A DNA stretch of 45,830 nucleotides from JBBQIY01 sp964553035. GTDB taxonomy: Bacteria; Verrucomicrobiota; Kiritimatiellia; RFP12; UBA3636. The notes beneath the pieces were generated by a model that was not told the DNA's origin, made no database searches, and was given only the letters and a program-made list of their open reading frames with translations. The DNA lies in assembly GCA_964553035.1 (NCBI GenBank), contig CAZKJH010000009.1:1-45830 (forward strand), read 5' to 3'. The position numbers and the translations under genes are program-made. Every line of letters starts with the position of its first letter. The stretch's first letter is position 1. Shown one piece after another: positions 16,008 through 24,796 of the stretch.

Positions 16008-16892
16008 ATGAAAAACGTTCAAGAACACATGAACTGGTCCCTCGCTCCGCTTTCTTGTGCGGGAACAAAAAACGTAAATTTCTCATTAGCGGCTTTACGC
16101 CGTCTTTCACCGCACGAGCTGCCGGTTGACGACATCGGGTATATAGCACCATCCGCCATCTGTCCCGACTGGCCGAAAGGCGGTCGGCATTTTTCGTTGA
16201 GCTTCGTTTTTGGTGGCCGTGGGTCCTGCCAGATTTTCGGTAAGACATGGCCGGTCATTCCGCCCTGCATTTTTACGGCCTGGCCGGGCCAACCGATGAA
16301 ATTCGGGCCGGATCGCGGCAATACGTGGGAAGAGTTTTACATCTGTTATGCGCCTGACTTACTACCGATCCTCAAACGCCGGCAGTTGGCCAACTCAAAC
16401 TGGCCCATCTGGCCCGTCTATAACCCGATGGAGTCGCGGCATGCTCTCGTCGAGTTATGCCAACTGCTCGAGCATCTTCAAGACTACGGCCAAGTTGACC
16501 GGATTGACCGCCGATGCGATGCCGTCTTGACCGACACACTGATTGCCCGCGAGGCCAAGCGGATGCCCGACGACGACGAAAAGGCCATACGTAATATCGA
16601 GATTTATATTGCTGCCCATCTCGATGAAAAATTAGATTTCGACAGACTGGCACGGCAGCACGGATTATCGCCATCGCATTTCCGACGGCTCTGGCGGAAT
16701 TTTTTCAATCTACCACCAGCACAATACGCGATGGATCGACGCATGCGGGAAGCCTGCCGGCTATTAACTGAGAGCGACATGCGCATCAACGAAGTCGCTG
16801 CGCGGCTTGGGTTCACCGACTCCTTGTATTTTTCGAGACAATTCCACCGCCTGATTGGGCGTACGGCTTCGGAATACCGGGGATTGTCGTAG
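16008..16892 (+). CDS. AraC-family transcriptional regulator
   Basis: A 294-residue regulator. The C-terminal ~100 residues hold the paired helix-turn-helix of the AraC/XylS family: first HTH near LDFDRLARQHGLSPSHFRRL, second near RINEVAARLGFTDSLYFSRQ, ending IGRTASEYRGL. The N-terminal part looks like the cupin-type sugar-sensing domain. The start at 16008 (MKNVQEH) is a compromise; an open frame extends upstream to a TTG at 15891 next to the operator, and an ATG at 16029 is also possible. No strong ribosome binding site is visible for any. Divergent orientation from the DUF4838 operon and the duplicated operator suggest that it controls cluster A in response to a sugar, most likely as an activator. 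Confidence 0.88.
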   Translation: MKNVQEHMNWSLAPLSCAGTKNVNFSLAALRRLSPHELPVDDIGYIAPSAICPDWPKGGRHFSLSFVFGGRGSCQIFGKTWPVIPPCIFTAWPGQPMKFGPDRGNTWEEFYICYAPDLLPILKRRQLANSNWPIWPVYNPMESRHALVELCQLLEHLQDYGQVDRIDRRCDAVLTDTLIAREAKRMPDDDEKAIRNIEIYIAAHLDEKLDFDRLARQHGLSPSHFRRLWRNFFNLPPAQYAMDRRMREACRLLTESDMRINEVAARLGFTDSLYFSRQFHRLIGRTASEYRGLS

Positions 16893-16947
16893 ATCGTGTT
16901 TGCCTCCTCTGTATTAACCGTTAACGATGTAAAATAGGAATTACTTT

Positions 16948-17949
16948 ATGAAAAACAACACACAATTCACTGGAATTGACATTCGGACTTTTAAACGGCA
17001 TTTCGCCTATTTTGTCGGGATCATCGTTCTTGTCCTTCTGTTTGGAGGCTTTAGCTCCATTGTATTCAGTGTGGAGCCGGAGGGTCGGGCTGTGATTCGG
17101 CGCTTCGGGAAAGTGGTGGGAATCAAAGATCCTGGGCTCCACTTCAAATTACCCTTTGGCATCGACATCGCCACTTTTGTTCCTACGGAGCGGGTTCTCA
17201 AGGAGGAGTTTGGCTTCCGCACCTTGGGTTCCAGAGCCCCTCAGCATTCGAACTATGTGAAAACACCTCAACTCGAGGAAGAATCTCTCATGCTCAGCGG
17301 CGATCTCAACGTGATCGACGTGGAATGGGTGGTTCAGTACAAGATCAACGACCCTGTGAAATATCTCTTCTCGGTGCGAGACCCCACAGACACCCTCCGC
17401 GATGTCTCGGAGTCGGCTTTACGCCGAATCGTGGGTAACAAACTGGGGGCTGACGTGCTTACGGTGGGTCGCGTGGCCATCGCTGATGAAACGTTGCAAG
17501 ACATGCGAGCCATTTTAAACTCTTACGATATGGGCGTTACGGTTGAACGTGTCGAGCTGCAGGATGTCACGCCTCCGGACAAGGTGAAGCCCGCCTTCAA
17601 CGAGGTCAATGAGGCGCGCCAACTGCGTGAACGTCTTGTCAATGAGGCCGAAAAAAAACGCAATCAAATCATTCCGAGAGCACGCGGCGAGGCGGATGAG
17701 ATTGTGGCACAGGCCGAGGCATACCGCTTGGAGCGCACCAATGCTGCCCGTGGTGAGGCGGCGCGGTTTACATCTTTGCTGTCGGCTTATCGGGAATCTC
17801 CAGAGGTTACAGGTCGTCGGCTGTATCTGGAAATGATTGATCTCGTTCTCCCACAATTAGGTCGGGTGGTTGTTATGGAAGCGGGAGGAACGGCTCCGTT
17901 GCCGTTGCTGAATCTTGGCGAAATGAATTCGAAAGGAGTGCAACAATGA
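16948..17949 (+). CDS. HflK, FtsH protease modulator
   Basis: A 333-residue band-7/SPFH protein. A short basic cytoplasmic N-terminus is followed by one membrane helix (about 19-42) and the SPFH domain (EPEGRAVIRRFGKVVG onwards); the coiled-coil stretch after it is rich in Glu, Ala and Arg. HflK and HflC form a cage in the inner membrane around FtsH and moderate its proteolysis. AGGAA lies 8 nt before the ATG. The stop overlaps the start of hflC by four bases (ATGA), so the two are made together in equal amounts. Confidence 0.93.
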   Translation: MKNNTQFTGIDIRTFKRHFAYFVGIIVLVLLFGGFSSIVFSVEPEGRAVIRRFGKVVGIKDPGLHFKLPFGIDIATFVPTERVLKEEFGFRTLGSRAPQHSNYVKTPQLEEESLMLSGDLNVIDVEWVVQYKINDPVKYLFSVRDPTDTLRDVSESALRRIVGNKLGADVLTVGRVAIADETLQDMRAILNSYDMGVTVERVELQDVTPPDKVKPAFNEVNEARQLRERLVNEAEKKRNQIIPRARGEADEIVAQAEAYRLERTNAARGEAARFTSLLSAYRESPEVTGRRLYLEMIDLVLPQLGRVVVMEAGGTAPLPLLNLGEMNSKGVQQ

Positions 17950-18923
17950 ATTCAACTCTAATTAAATCGGCTAGCGGCATGTTGGTGGTGATGGCACTCG
18001 TTGTGGGCGGAATCATTTTCTCCGCCTCGGTCTTTTTTGTCGATCAAGGTGAACAGGCATTGGTTTTGCAGTTCGGTCGTCCCATCGGCGGTGCGATTAC
18101 TGAACCAGGCATCCATTTTAAGACACCGTTTATTCAAGAAGTCCGCCGTTACGATAAACGTTTGCTCGCCTGGGATGGAGAACCCAATCAGATTCCGACT
18201 CGGGGTCGTGAGTTTATTTCTATCGATACGACAGCACGCTGGCGCATTGTCGATCCTTTACGCTTCCTGATGAGCGTGAGGGATGAAAGTGGAGCTCAAG
18301 CGCGTCTCGATGACATTATCGACTCTTCAGTCCGCGATAGTATTTCGAGTACTGAGTTGACGGAAATCGTGCGTTCCGAGGATTGGAGCGTGACGGAAGA
18401 GGATCTCAAGAAAGCCGATATCGTACAGCCCGAGGACAAAAGTGTAGCCCTCACGGAAGAAACAAAAATCGGACGCAACATGCTGACCCGTAAAATATTG
18501 GAGGAGGCTAGTCGTGATCTCACCGAACAATACGGAATCGAACTCATCGATGTGCGCATCAAACGCCTCGACTATATTCCTTCTGTTCGGGAACAGGTCT
18601 TCCAGCGCATGATCTCTGAACGGCAGCGTACAGCCGCCGAATTCCAGTCCGAGGGGCAGGGCGAAGCATCCCGCATCAATGGCGATACGTCGCGGCAACT
18701 CGCCGACATCAGTTCAGAAGCCCGCCGCCGGGCTGAGGTCATCCGCGGCGAAGCGGATGCTGAGGCGACGAGAATCTACAACGAAGCATACGCTGCAGAC
18801 CCTGAATTCTATGCCTTGCTTCGTACACTCGAAAGCTATGCTCGCACTCTCGGCAAACAGACGGAGTTGGTGATCAGTTCAGACTCAGAATATTTCCGCG
18901 TTCTGCGCAACGGTAAGCCGTAG
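17946..18923 (+). CDS. HflC, FtsH protease modulator
   Basis: A 325-residue partner of HflK with one N-terminal membrane helix (about 11-33) and an SPFH domain beginning VDQGEQALVLQFGRP. The C-terminal coiled coil and the motif DPEFYALLRTLESY are typical of HflC. The start codon overlaps the hflK stop and has AAAGGAG 7 nt upstream. The loop around residues 150-180 (KADIVQPEDKSVALTEE) makes it slightly different from proteobacterial HflC. No partner ftsH is in the window. Confidence 0.93.
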   Translation: MNSTLIKSASGMLVVMALVVGGIIFSASVFFVDQGEQALVLQFGRPIGGAITEPGIHFKTPFIQEVRRYDKRLLAWDGEPNQIPTRGREFISIDTTARWRIVDPLRFLMSVRDESGAQARLDDIIDSSVRDSISSTELTEIVRSEDWSVTEEDLKKADIVQPEDKSVALTEETKIGRNMLTRKILEEASRDLTEQYGIELIDVRIKRLDYIPSVREQVFQRMISERQRTAAEFQSEGQGEASRINGDTSRQLADISSEARRRAEVIRGEADAEATRIYNEAYAADPEFYALLRTLESYARTLGKQTELVISSDSEYFRVLRNGKP

Positions 18924-19290
18924 GCTGTACATCGTACGCGGCATACGGGAGCGCGATGACGACGGCAGTCTACTCGGACTTTCATTTGTTTCTGGATCTG
19001 CTTTATCAACGACGTTCTCGTGTGATGATCATCGTGAAGGGAATCAGAGCCAAGAAAATAATTGCGGCACAACAATACACCCAGCGTACCCCGAAATTCA
19101 TGGCCACCGCCCCCCCGACCAAAGCACTGAAAAACCAGCCGCATGATTTGATACTGGTGGCCGCCTTATCAGGCCCATGGATGGTCTCGACCAACATTGG
19201 CATGAAAGGCGTGTCGAAACGAGTGGCGAAGATCGTCGGTTCTCAATTTTCAGCTTTATGGCGAAGGTGATTCCTTGTATACTCTACCCC
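18924..19290. other. Intergenic region with decayed gene
   Basis: Between hflC and the lipoprotein gene there are about 370 bp without an intact gene. The only recognisable content is a minus-strand fragment resembling the end of an MFS transporter (19006-19242). A plus-strand 104-codon frame (18956-19270) is antisense to that fragment, low in recognisable motifs, and is not called. Confidence 0.55.
19006..19242 (-). pseudogene. C-terminal fragment of an MFS-type transporter
   Basis: Read on the minus strand this gives about 78 residues with two hydrophobic segments and a basic end (FSALVGGAVAMNFG, then YCCAAIIFLALIPFTMIITRERR). The segment before it (TRFDTPFMPMLVETI) fits the loop and helix before the last helices of a major facilitator protein. 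An in-frame TGA lies at 19243-19245 and nothing upstream continues the homology, so the first ten or so helices are missing. It is read as the residue of a deleted transporter gene. Confidence 0.45.
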
Positions 19291-20919
19291 ATGACGAAAA
19301 GTAATTTCTTTCAGATGGGTCTTCTGGCGACAATCTTCGCCATCGTGATGTTGGGTTGCTCTCGCCGAGAGCAGCGGATCGACATTGTTCTGGTGACAAT
19401 AGATGGAGACGTCGGCCTTTGTTCTGACGTTGACACCTCGAAGACGATTGTTTTCCCAAACACCTACACAACATCACCGTCCACACTACCGGCTGCCGCC
19501 TCGGTTCTCACCGGCTTGTTGCCGCCGGAACACGGTATTCGTGTTAACGGAGTAGGCTCACTTTCTCCAGGCAGGCAGACTCTTGCAACCGAGCTGTCGG
19601 CTTCTGGGTTCGAATGCGCGGCATTCCTTTCTTCTGCCGCCCTCCATCCACGTCACGGACTCACAAATGGATTCTCTCGGTATGACCTGAAGATTTCGCC
19701 TGCCGAACGAACGACTGCAATGACCCGACCCCCAACCCAGATTGTCGATGCCGTGGCCGAATATCTCAAGACCGCGCCGAAAACGAAATCGAAGTTCGTC
19801 TGGGTGCATGTCTCTCCGTATGCAGGTATAGCCGCAGGTATAGCCTTGACGAACGGGGTCGCTATTTCTGAGGCAGAAAAGAAAACATGCGAGGAAATCG
19901 ACCGCCTCTTTGGGATGTTTTCCGATAAAACCATCAAAGCGGTTGTTCCGCTTTTCGGGTTTGAACCTGGTGCCAAATTTCAAGAGATGTCGCTCGAGGA
20001 CTCTGCCACACGTGTCACCGTGACTGTCTCTGGACTTGATCGTAGCGGCATCAACGAAGCACTTCTGTCGATTGCGGACGTGAAAGCGATGTTGCTGAAT
20101 CCGCAGGCAGAAGAGAAATCCCATTCGGTTTACACAGAGACCATTATGCCTTGGTATGTTTTCCGTCTGCCTCCGCTACAGATCGTTCGTGGCAGTGTTG
20201 AGACTCTGCCCCCGCTTGGGCTTGACAAGGTGGCGTTGCAGCCCCTGGCTGGCCAGATGGAGATGATGGCACTGAAGATGGGTGGCCATCTTGGAGAGGG
20301 GCTCATTCCTGCCTACACAAATGCCACTGGTGGGGCTTCGCTAGACGAAACAGGAATTCGGCTTCTCGACCAAGCGGCGACCGCTTTTACGCTTTCTGGC
20401 ACCAATGGAGTAGGTGCTATGACGGTGCTGGTGAAGAACTATCCCAGCGTACCAATCTATCATGAATTCCTTGGAAATTTGAAGTGGCAACAGCGCGACT
20501 ATACGGCCGCTTGCAACGAGTATGCAAAGGTATCGGAATACGGTGTGAACATGGTGGGGGCGTATCGACAACAGGCGATGTGTCACATGGCCATCGGCAA
20601 TATTCCGCAGGCGATTGACAAGGCAGAAACTGCTTTTCTACTGAATCCTGATGATCCCGTTCTACGTCGCGGTCTTGCCCAGATTCTTTTCAACGCTGGA
20701 TCGTCCCTGCTTGCGCAGAAGCAGTATCAAGCAGCCGGGGAATGCCTGAACCGTGTTTATTGGCTGGAACCGCACAATACAGATGCCATGCTTCAACTTG
20801 CTCGCTTACAACTCGATATTGGACAGACGAATGCCGCTATCGGGTTGCTCAATGGCGTAATGAAGGTCAAGCCGCAACATGCGCTTGCCAACCGGATGCT
20901 CGGAACGCTCGGCAAGTAG
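19291..20919 (+). CDS. Sulfatase-like lipoprotein with degenerate active site and TPR repeats
   Basis: A 542-residue protein. The start at 19291 gives a lipoprotein signal peptide with lipobox VMLGC (C23); an ATG at 19258 is possible but would put a longer segment before it. Residues ~30-165 follow the sulfatase/alkaline phosphatase fold: IDIVLVTIDG, then SPSTLPAAASVLTGLLPPEHGI, then a segment like GYRTAAF. The catalytic and metal region between IDG and the NTYTTSPSTLP block is missing, and the usual TLPSHAS reads TLPAAAS. Residues ~370-540 are TPR repeats. It is probably a non-catalytic binding or scaffold protein on the membrane; the true role is unknown. The nearest neighbours give no clue. 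Confidence 0.75.
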   Translation: MTKSNFFQMGLLATIFAIVMLGCSRREQRIDIVLVTIDGDVGLCSDVDTSKTIVFPNTYTTSPSTLPAAASVLTGLLPPEHGIRVNGVGSLSPGRQTLATELSASGFECAAFLSSAALHPRHGLTNGFSRYDLKISPAERTTAMTRPPTQIVDAVAEYLKTAPKTKSKFVWVHVSPYAGIAAGIALTNGVAISEAEKKTCEEIDRLFGMFSDKTIKAVVPLFGFEPGAKFQEMSLEDSATRVTVTVSGLDRSGINEALLSIADVKAMLLNPQAEEKSHSVYTETIMPWYVFRLPPLQIVRGSVETLPPLGLDKVALQPLAGQMEMMALKMGGHLGEGLIPAYTNATGGASLDETGIRLLDQAATAFTLSGTNGVGAMTVLVKNYPSVPIYHEFLGNLKWQQRDYTAACNEYAKVSEYGVNMVGAYRQQAMCHMAIGNIPQAIDKAETAFLLNPDDPVLRRGLAQILFNAGSSLLAQKQYQAAGECLNRVYWLEPHNTDAMLQLARLQLDIGQTNAAIGLLNGVMKVKPQHALANRMLGTLGK

Positions 20920-21001
20920 TGAGTTATTTGAAGTCATACTTATTCAAAGCAGGTTCAATGAAACTGTTATTTTTAGAAAACCGAAGGATAACATAAACAC
21001 A

Positions 21002-21949
21002 ATGCGAAACATAGTACTCGGAGTCATTATGGCATCTACCCTTACCGTACAAGCCCAAGAAGTAAAAGAAATCAGATACATTAGTTGCGCAGACAACTCG
21101 GAGCAGCCAGCCATGTTCTACGCTCCTGAATCAAACGATTCGGTACCGCTTGTTGTGGCCTTACACACCTGGTCTGGGAACTATCTGCAAGGCTCTCACA
21201 AAGCGATCGAACAGTGGTGCGTGAAAAATGGATGGGCGTACATTCATCCAGATTTTAGGGGACCGAACAGTCGGCCGGAAGCAACGGGTTCACAACTGGT
21301 TGTGGACGATATTGTAAGTGCTGTTGAGTACGTTCAGAAGACGACCAAGATCGATCGTTCTGCGATTTATCTTGTTGGCACTTCCGGTGGGGGGTACACC
21401 GCTCTGCTCATGGCTGGACGCTGTCCCGAACTATGGGCCGGTGTCACTGCTTGGGTTCCCATATCGGACTTGAAGGCTTGGCATGCTCAGGGGAAGTATG
21501 TTGGTGACTTGGTGAAGTCATGCGGTGGTGCGCCTGGTGATAGCGCTACGGTTGATGCTGAGTACGTTAAACGATCACCCTTGACCTATTTAAAGAAGGC
21601 AAAAGGCGTCTCTTTGCATCTCAATGCAGGCATTCATGACGGGCATACGGGAAGCGTTCCCATCAGTCATTCCCTTCTGGCATTCAACGAAGTTGCGGAA
21701 CCGGAAGACCAGTTGTCCCAAGAAGACATTGACTTTTTCACTGAAAAGGAAGCGGTGCCCCCTAGCCTCATCTCTGACATCTCAGATCCAAGCTACGGCA
21801 AGAATCAACCTCTTTTCCGAAGAGAATCGGGGAATGCAACGGTAACCATTTTTGAGGGTGGGCATCATTTGATAGCTCCTGCCGCCATCGCGTGGATCCA
21901 GCAGATTCATGAGAAGAAGCATAGCAAGGAAATTGCCAGCGATAAATAG
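21002..21949 (+). CDS. Exported alpha/beta hydrolase
   Basis: A 315-residue protein with a signal peptide (cut near AQA-QE, residues 17-19). The alpha/beta-hydrolase fold of the prolyl-oligopeptidase/esterase type is shown by VVALHTWSG (oxyanion region, about 52-60), GTSGGGY (126-132, nucleophile S128) and a late GGHH that supplies the catalytic His; HDGHTGS is a candidate acid region. Such enzymes hydrolyse esters or peptides in the periplasm. The start at 21002 is preferred over a longer frame because it gives the signal peptide; GAAGGA is 13 nt upstream, so the ribosome site is weak. It is followed by a 170-bp gap with the rpmH promoter. Confidence 0.85.
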   Translation: MRNIVLGVIMASTLTVQAQEVKEIRYISCADNSEQPAMFYAPESNDSVPLVVALHTWSGNYLQGSHKAIEQWCVKNGWAYIHPDFRGPNSRPEATGSQLVVDDIVSAVEYVQKTTKIDRSAIYLVGTSGGGYTALLMAGRCPELWAGVTAWVPISDLKAWHAQGKYVGDLVKSCGGAPGDSATVDAEYVKRSPLTYLKKAKGVSLHLNAGIHDGHTGSVPISHSLLAFNEVAEPEDQLSQEDIDFFTEKEAVPPSLISDISDPSYGKNQPLFRRESGNATVTIFEGGHHLIAPAAIAWIQQIHEKKHSKEIASDK

Positions 21950-22037
21950 AACATGCGTTGCGCGGCCATTTTTTGTACCTCAACGTTGCAAAGCTTATTA
22001 TAATTTACCCAGAGTCGGCGATTCATATTAAAATCCG

Positions 22038-22066
22038 TTGACTTAATGCCGTTTTTTTTGTAAGTT
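22038..22066 (+). promoter_or_regulatory. Probable promoter of rpmH operon
   Basis: TTGACT (22038-22043) and TAAGTT (22061-22066) are separated by 17 bp, 56 bp before the rpmH start. A second TATAAT lies at 21999-22004 without a good -35 box and could be an additional promoter. The interval 21950-22121 contains no gene. Confidence 0.45.
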
Positions 22067-22121
22067 ACTCAGTTCATTTCGCAAGCGAAGAACCCTCGCG
22101 TCACATTCCAAGAAAGACATT

Positions 22122-22259
22122 ATGAAGCAACTCTATCAGCCATCAAAAATCAAGCGTATCCGCAAGATAGGTTTCCGTGCCCGCATGGCAACCGTCGGCG
22201 GCCGCAAGGTCATCCGCCGCCGCCGCCAGAAGGGGCGTACGAAACTCGTTCAGGCTTAA
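22122..22259 (+). CDS. rpmH: 50S ribosomal protein L34
   Basis: A 45-residue, extremely basic protein of the length and pattern of L34: KQLYQPSKIKRIRKIGFRAR and then RRRRQKGRTKL. It is a structural part of the large ribosomal subunit. AAGAAAG lies upstream of the ATG. The stop TAA shares one base with the rnpA start (TAATG), so translation of RNase P protein is coupled to it, as in many bacteria. The classic neighbour dnaA is not upstream. Confidence 0.95.
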   Translation: MKQLYQPSKIKRIRKIGFRARMATVGGRKVIRRRRQKGRTKLVQA

Positions 22260-22687
22260 TGCCGAGCGAAGCGTCGGCTGTCGGAGGGAATGGCGATGCG
22301 AAAGTGGAAAACATTTTGCACCGCACTTTTACCTTTCCGCGCAGCCGTCGGCTTTTGGCCCATAAGCTTTTTCAGGCAATCTTCAATGAAGGCGGGGAAG
22401 TGGTTGGGCGTAGCATTATCGTATGGGTCAGCCGTGCGGAATCGTGCAAGGGCAGGATGGGCGTTGTCGCTACCAAACGGACTTTTCATGACGCAGTCGA
22501 CCGCAATCGGGCTAAGAGGCTGATCCGAGAATCTTTTCGACTTATCCAGAACGAATTGATTGAAGCACCGTGGGACATGGTTGTTCTCGCAAGAGGAAAA
22601 ATATTGTCCCTTAAGCAACCAGAGGTGCAGAAGGAATTGGTTAAGCTTTGTCGCCGACAGGGGATTGTGAAGGGAAGCACGCCGTGA
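22259..22687 (+). CDS. rnpA: Ribonuclease P protein component
   Basis: A 142-residue basic protein. The family signature RNRAKRLIRESFR lies at about 83-95, preceded by GRMGVVATKR (about 67-76), matching the RNA-binding core of RnpA. It assists the RNase P RNA in maturing tRNA 5' ends. The first ~20 residues before HRTFTFPRSRRL look non-conserved, so a later start cannot be excluded, but the TAATG contact with rpmH supports this one. The stop overlaps the GTG start of yidD. Confidence 0.94.
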   Translation: MPSEASAVGGNGDAKVENILHRTFTFPRSRRLLAHKLFQAIFNEGGEVVGRSIIVWVSRAESCKGRMGVVATKRTFHDAVDRNRAKRLIRESFRLIQNELIEAPWDMVVLARGKILSLKQPEVQKELVKLCRRQGIVKGSTP

Positions 22688-22926
22688 AGACGCTGGCTAT
22701 TTTCATCATACGAGCCTATAAAATTATTTTATCGCCTCATCTTGGGGCGGTTTGTCGTTTCTCTCCAACCTGCTCTCATTACAGCATCGAGGCGTTGGAG
22801 CGATATGGATTTACAAAGGGCTTCTGGCTGACCGTTCGTCGGTTAGTGAGATGCCGACCGTTCGGGCCGTCTGGCTATGACCCCGTGCCTATTGACTGGC
22901 CGGGATATTTTAGAAGGAAATCATGA
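22684..22926 (+). CDS. yidD: Membrane protein insertion efficiency factor YidD
   Basis: An 80-residue protein. The motifs YKIILSP, CRFSPTCSHYSIEAL, GFWLTVRRLVRCRPF and GYDPVP are diagnostic. YidD is a small membrane-associated protein that helps YidC insert membrane proteins. The start is taken as GTG at 22684, overlapping the rnpA stop in GTGA; a longer frame from an upstream ATG would overlap rnpA by 40 bases. It overlaps yidC by four bases (ATGA). Confidence 0.93.
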   Translation: MKTLAIFIIRAYKIILSPHLGAVCRFSPTCSHYSIEALERYGFTKGFWLTVRRLVRCRPFGPSGYDPVPIDWPGYFRRKS

Positions 22927-24767
22927 ACAAGCAGGAAAAGATTATCGTTGCGATTCTGGCAATCGCATTACTGGGTTCTATTTATTTCACAAAAGAAGAT
23001 GCCAAGGCTCGAAATGAGTATCTGCGCAAACAACAGGCTGAAATGGTTGCTGCGCAACAGGCAGAGGCAGCGCAGGCTGCAACCGTAGCCCCCCCACCGA
23101 CGGCCGTAATTTCAACGGAAGGTGTTGAGGCTGTTTTTATAGCTGCATCGGTGCCTCAGGGCGAAATAATTCCCGAGATCCCAGAAGAAATTTTTACGCT
23201 TAGCAATAATGTGGCTGTGATTTCCCTGACATCGAAGGGCGGTGGTATTAAGACGGCAACGCTACTCGACTACGACAAGACAATGAGACCGGAGGACGGC
23301 AACGTCGAGTTGAACTTCGCTGGCACGCCTTCACTCGCGCTTGAAGGCATGCCGGGCCTCAGTGCAAAAAATGACTTTGCAGTTGAAGTTGCTGCCGACG
23401 GCAAGTCTGCAGTGATGACTGCCACCACGGCCGATGGAATCAGTTTTGAGCGTCAGGTCTCTTTAACCGAAGGCTATGCGATCGCTGTGGCCGACAAAAT
23501 TCAAAATATGGCGGTGGAGCCCTACACGGTGCCGGGATATAAGATCGCACTTGGCCCGATGAACCTCGTTTCAGATCAAGGCCCCGATACCGATCTTGCG
23601 ATTGATGCACAAGTAATTGAAGACGGTAAGAAACCGGTGATTGAAATCGCGAAAGGATCGAAAAACATCAGCTTCTCGACGATCTTCGGAGCTTCGGGTG
23701 GTGGGTGTAAGGCGACGGTTTTGCCGCCTGCGGCCCCAACAACGGCTTCGGTTGTAAAAACGGGCGACATTATCTGGGCTACCGCTCGCGAGCGCTTCTT
23801 CCTTCAAGTGCTGACGCCCTCCGTTTCGGCTACCGGATTGGATATACGAGCGGAGCGCCAGACATCCGCCCTAGGAGGTGCGTTCGTTCTCAAGACGATT
23901 TCCGCAGCACTCGTGCATCCGGAAGCTATGCTAGAGTCGGGTGCTTCTTTGGAGCGGAGCTACTCGCTGTTCATCGGCCCGCGAAAGATGTCGGAGCTAC
24001 GTAAGCTCGGCGAAGACTACACGAAGATCATGCGTTTTGGAACATGGTCGTTTTTCTGTCGTGGGCTGCTTGATATTCTGAATTTTCTCTATGGGTTGAT
24101 TCCGAATTACGGCATTGCCATTATCCTGATCACCGCGATGGTTCGCTTGATTCTTTATCCAGTGAACAAGAAGAATGCTGACAGCATGCGGAAGATGCAG
24201 GAGATACAACCGCTCATCAAAGAAGCTCAGGCTAAGTACAAGGAAGAGCCCAAGAAGCTTCAGGCCGAGACGATGAGAATTTATGGCGAAAACAAGGTGA
24301 ATCCGCTTTCGAGCTGCCTCCCGATGCTCATTCAGCTTCCCGTGTTCATCGCGCTCTTCACGGTGTTGCGCTCTGCCGTCGAACTTCGGTTTGCTCCTTT
24401 TCTTTGGATTGCAGATCTTTCGCAGCCTGAAAACCTTTTCCAAGATGTTTTTGGATTCGGAATCAACATTCTCCCCATCGCGATGGCCGCAACGATGGCT
24501 TTACAGTCCTACTTGACGCCAACTGCTGGCGATCCAGCGCAGCAGAAGATGATGATGGTCATGATGCCGGTCATGATGTTGGTGATGTTTTATAAGTTCC
24601 CTGCCGCCTTGGGTCTCTACTGGACGGTCTCGCAGGTCTTTGCGATTATTGCCTTGCTCCGCACCCGTGCGAAAAAGAGCAAGAGCAATTCCTCGTCATC
24701 GACTTCCATAATCAATCCACCGCGCGAAACACGCCAAATGCGCCGAGATCGCGAGCGCGGTATCTGA
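22923..24767 (+). CDS. yidC: Membrane protein insertase YidC
   Basis: A 614-residue inner-membrane insertase. It has an N-terminal anchor helix (about 7-24), an Ala/Gln-rich linker, a periplasmic domain (about 60-360) and the conserved five-helix insertase domain (about 369-590) with LITAMVRLILYPVNKK and NPLSSCLPMLIQLPVFIALF. The positively charged tail (RTRAKKSKSNS, then RQMRRDRERG) may contact ribosomes. YidC inserts and folds membrane proteins with or without Sec. The periplasmic domain is weakly conserved, as usual outside Proteobacteria. The start overlaps the yidD stop. Confidence 0.95.
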   Translation: MNKQEKIIVAILAIALLGSIYFTKEDAKARNEYLRKQQAEMVAAQQAEAAQAATVAPPPTAVISTEGVEAVFIAASVPQGEIIPEIPEEIFTLSNNVAVISLTSKGGGIKTATLLDYDKTMRPEDGNVELNFAGTPSLALEGMPGLSAKNDFAVEVAADGKSAVMTATTADGISFERQVSLTEGYAIAVADKIQNMAVEPYTVPGYKIALGPMNLVSDQGPDTDLAIDAQVIEDGKKPVIEIAKGSKNISFSTIFGASGGGCKATVLPPAAPTTASVVKTGDIIWATARERFFLQVLTPSVSATGLDIRAERQTSALGGAFVLKTISAALVHPEAMLESGASLERSYSLFIGPRKMSELRKLGEDYTKIMRFGTWSFFCRGLLDILNFLYGLIPNYGIAIILITAMVRLILYPVNKKNADSMRKMQEIQPLIKEAQAKYKEEPKKLQAETMRIYGENKVNPLSSCLPMLIQLPVFIALFTVLRSAVELRFAPFLWIADLSQPENLFQDVFGFGINILPIAMAATMALQSYLTPTAGDPAQQKMMMVMMPVMMLVMFYKFPAALGLYWTVSQVFAIIALLRTRAKKSKSNSSSSTSIINPPRETRQMRRDRERGI

Positions 24768-24796
24768 CCTAGAATACCTTAAACGGAGTGTGCCGA

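Noticed and set aside
21950..22121. Possible replication origin upstream of rpmH
   Set aside because: No cluster of DnaA boxes and no dnaA gene; only a promoter-like pair is seen.
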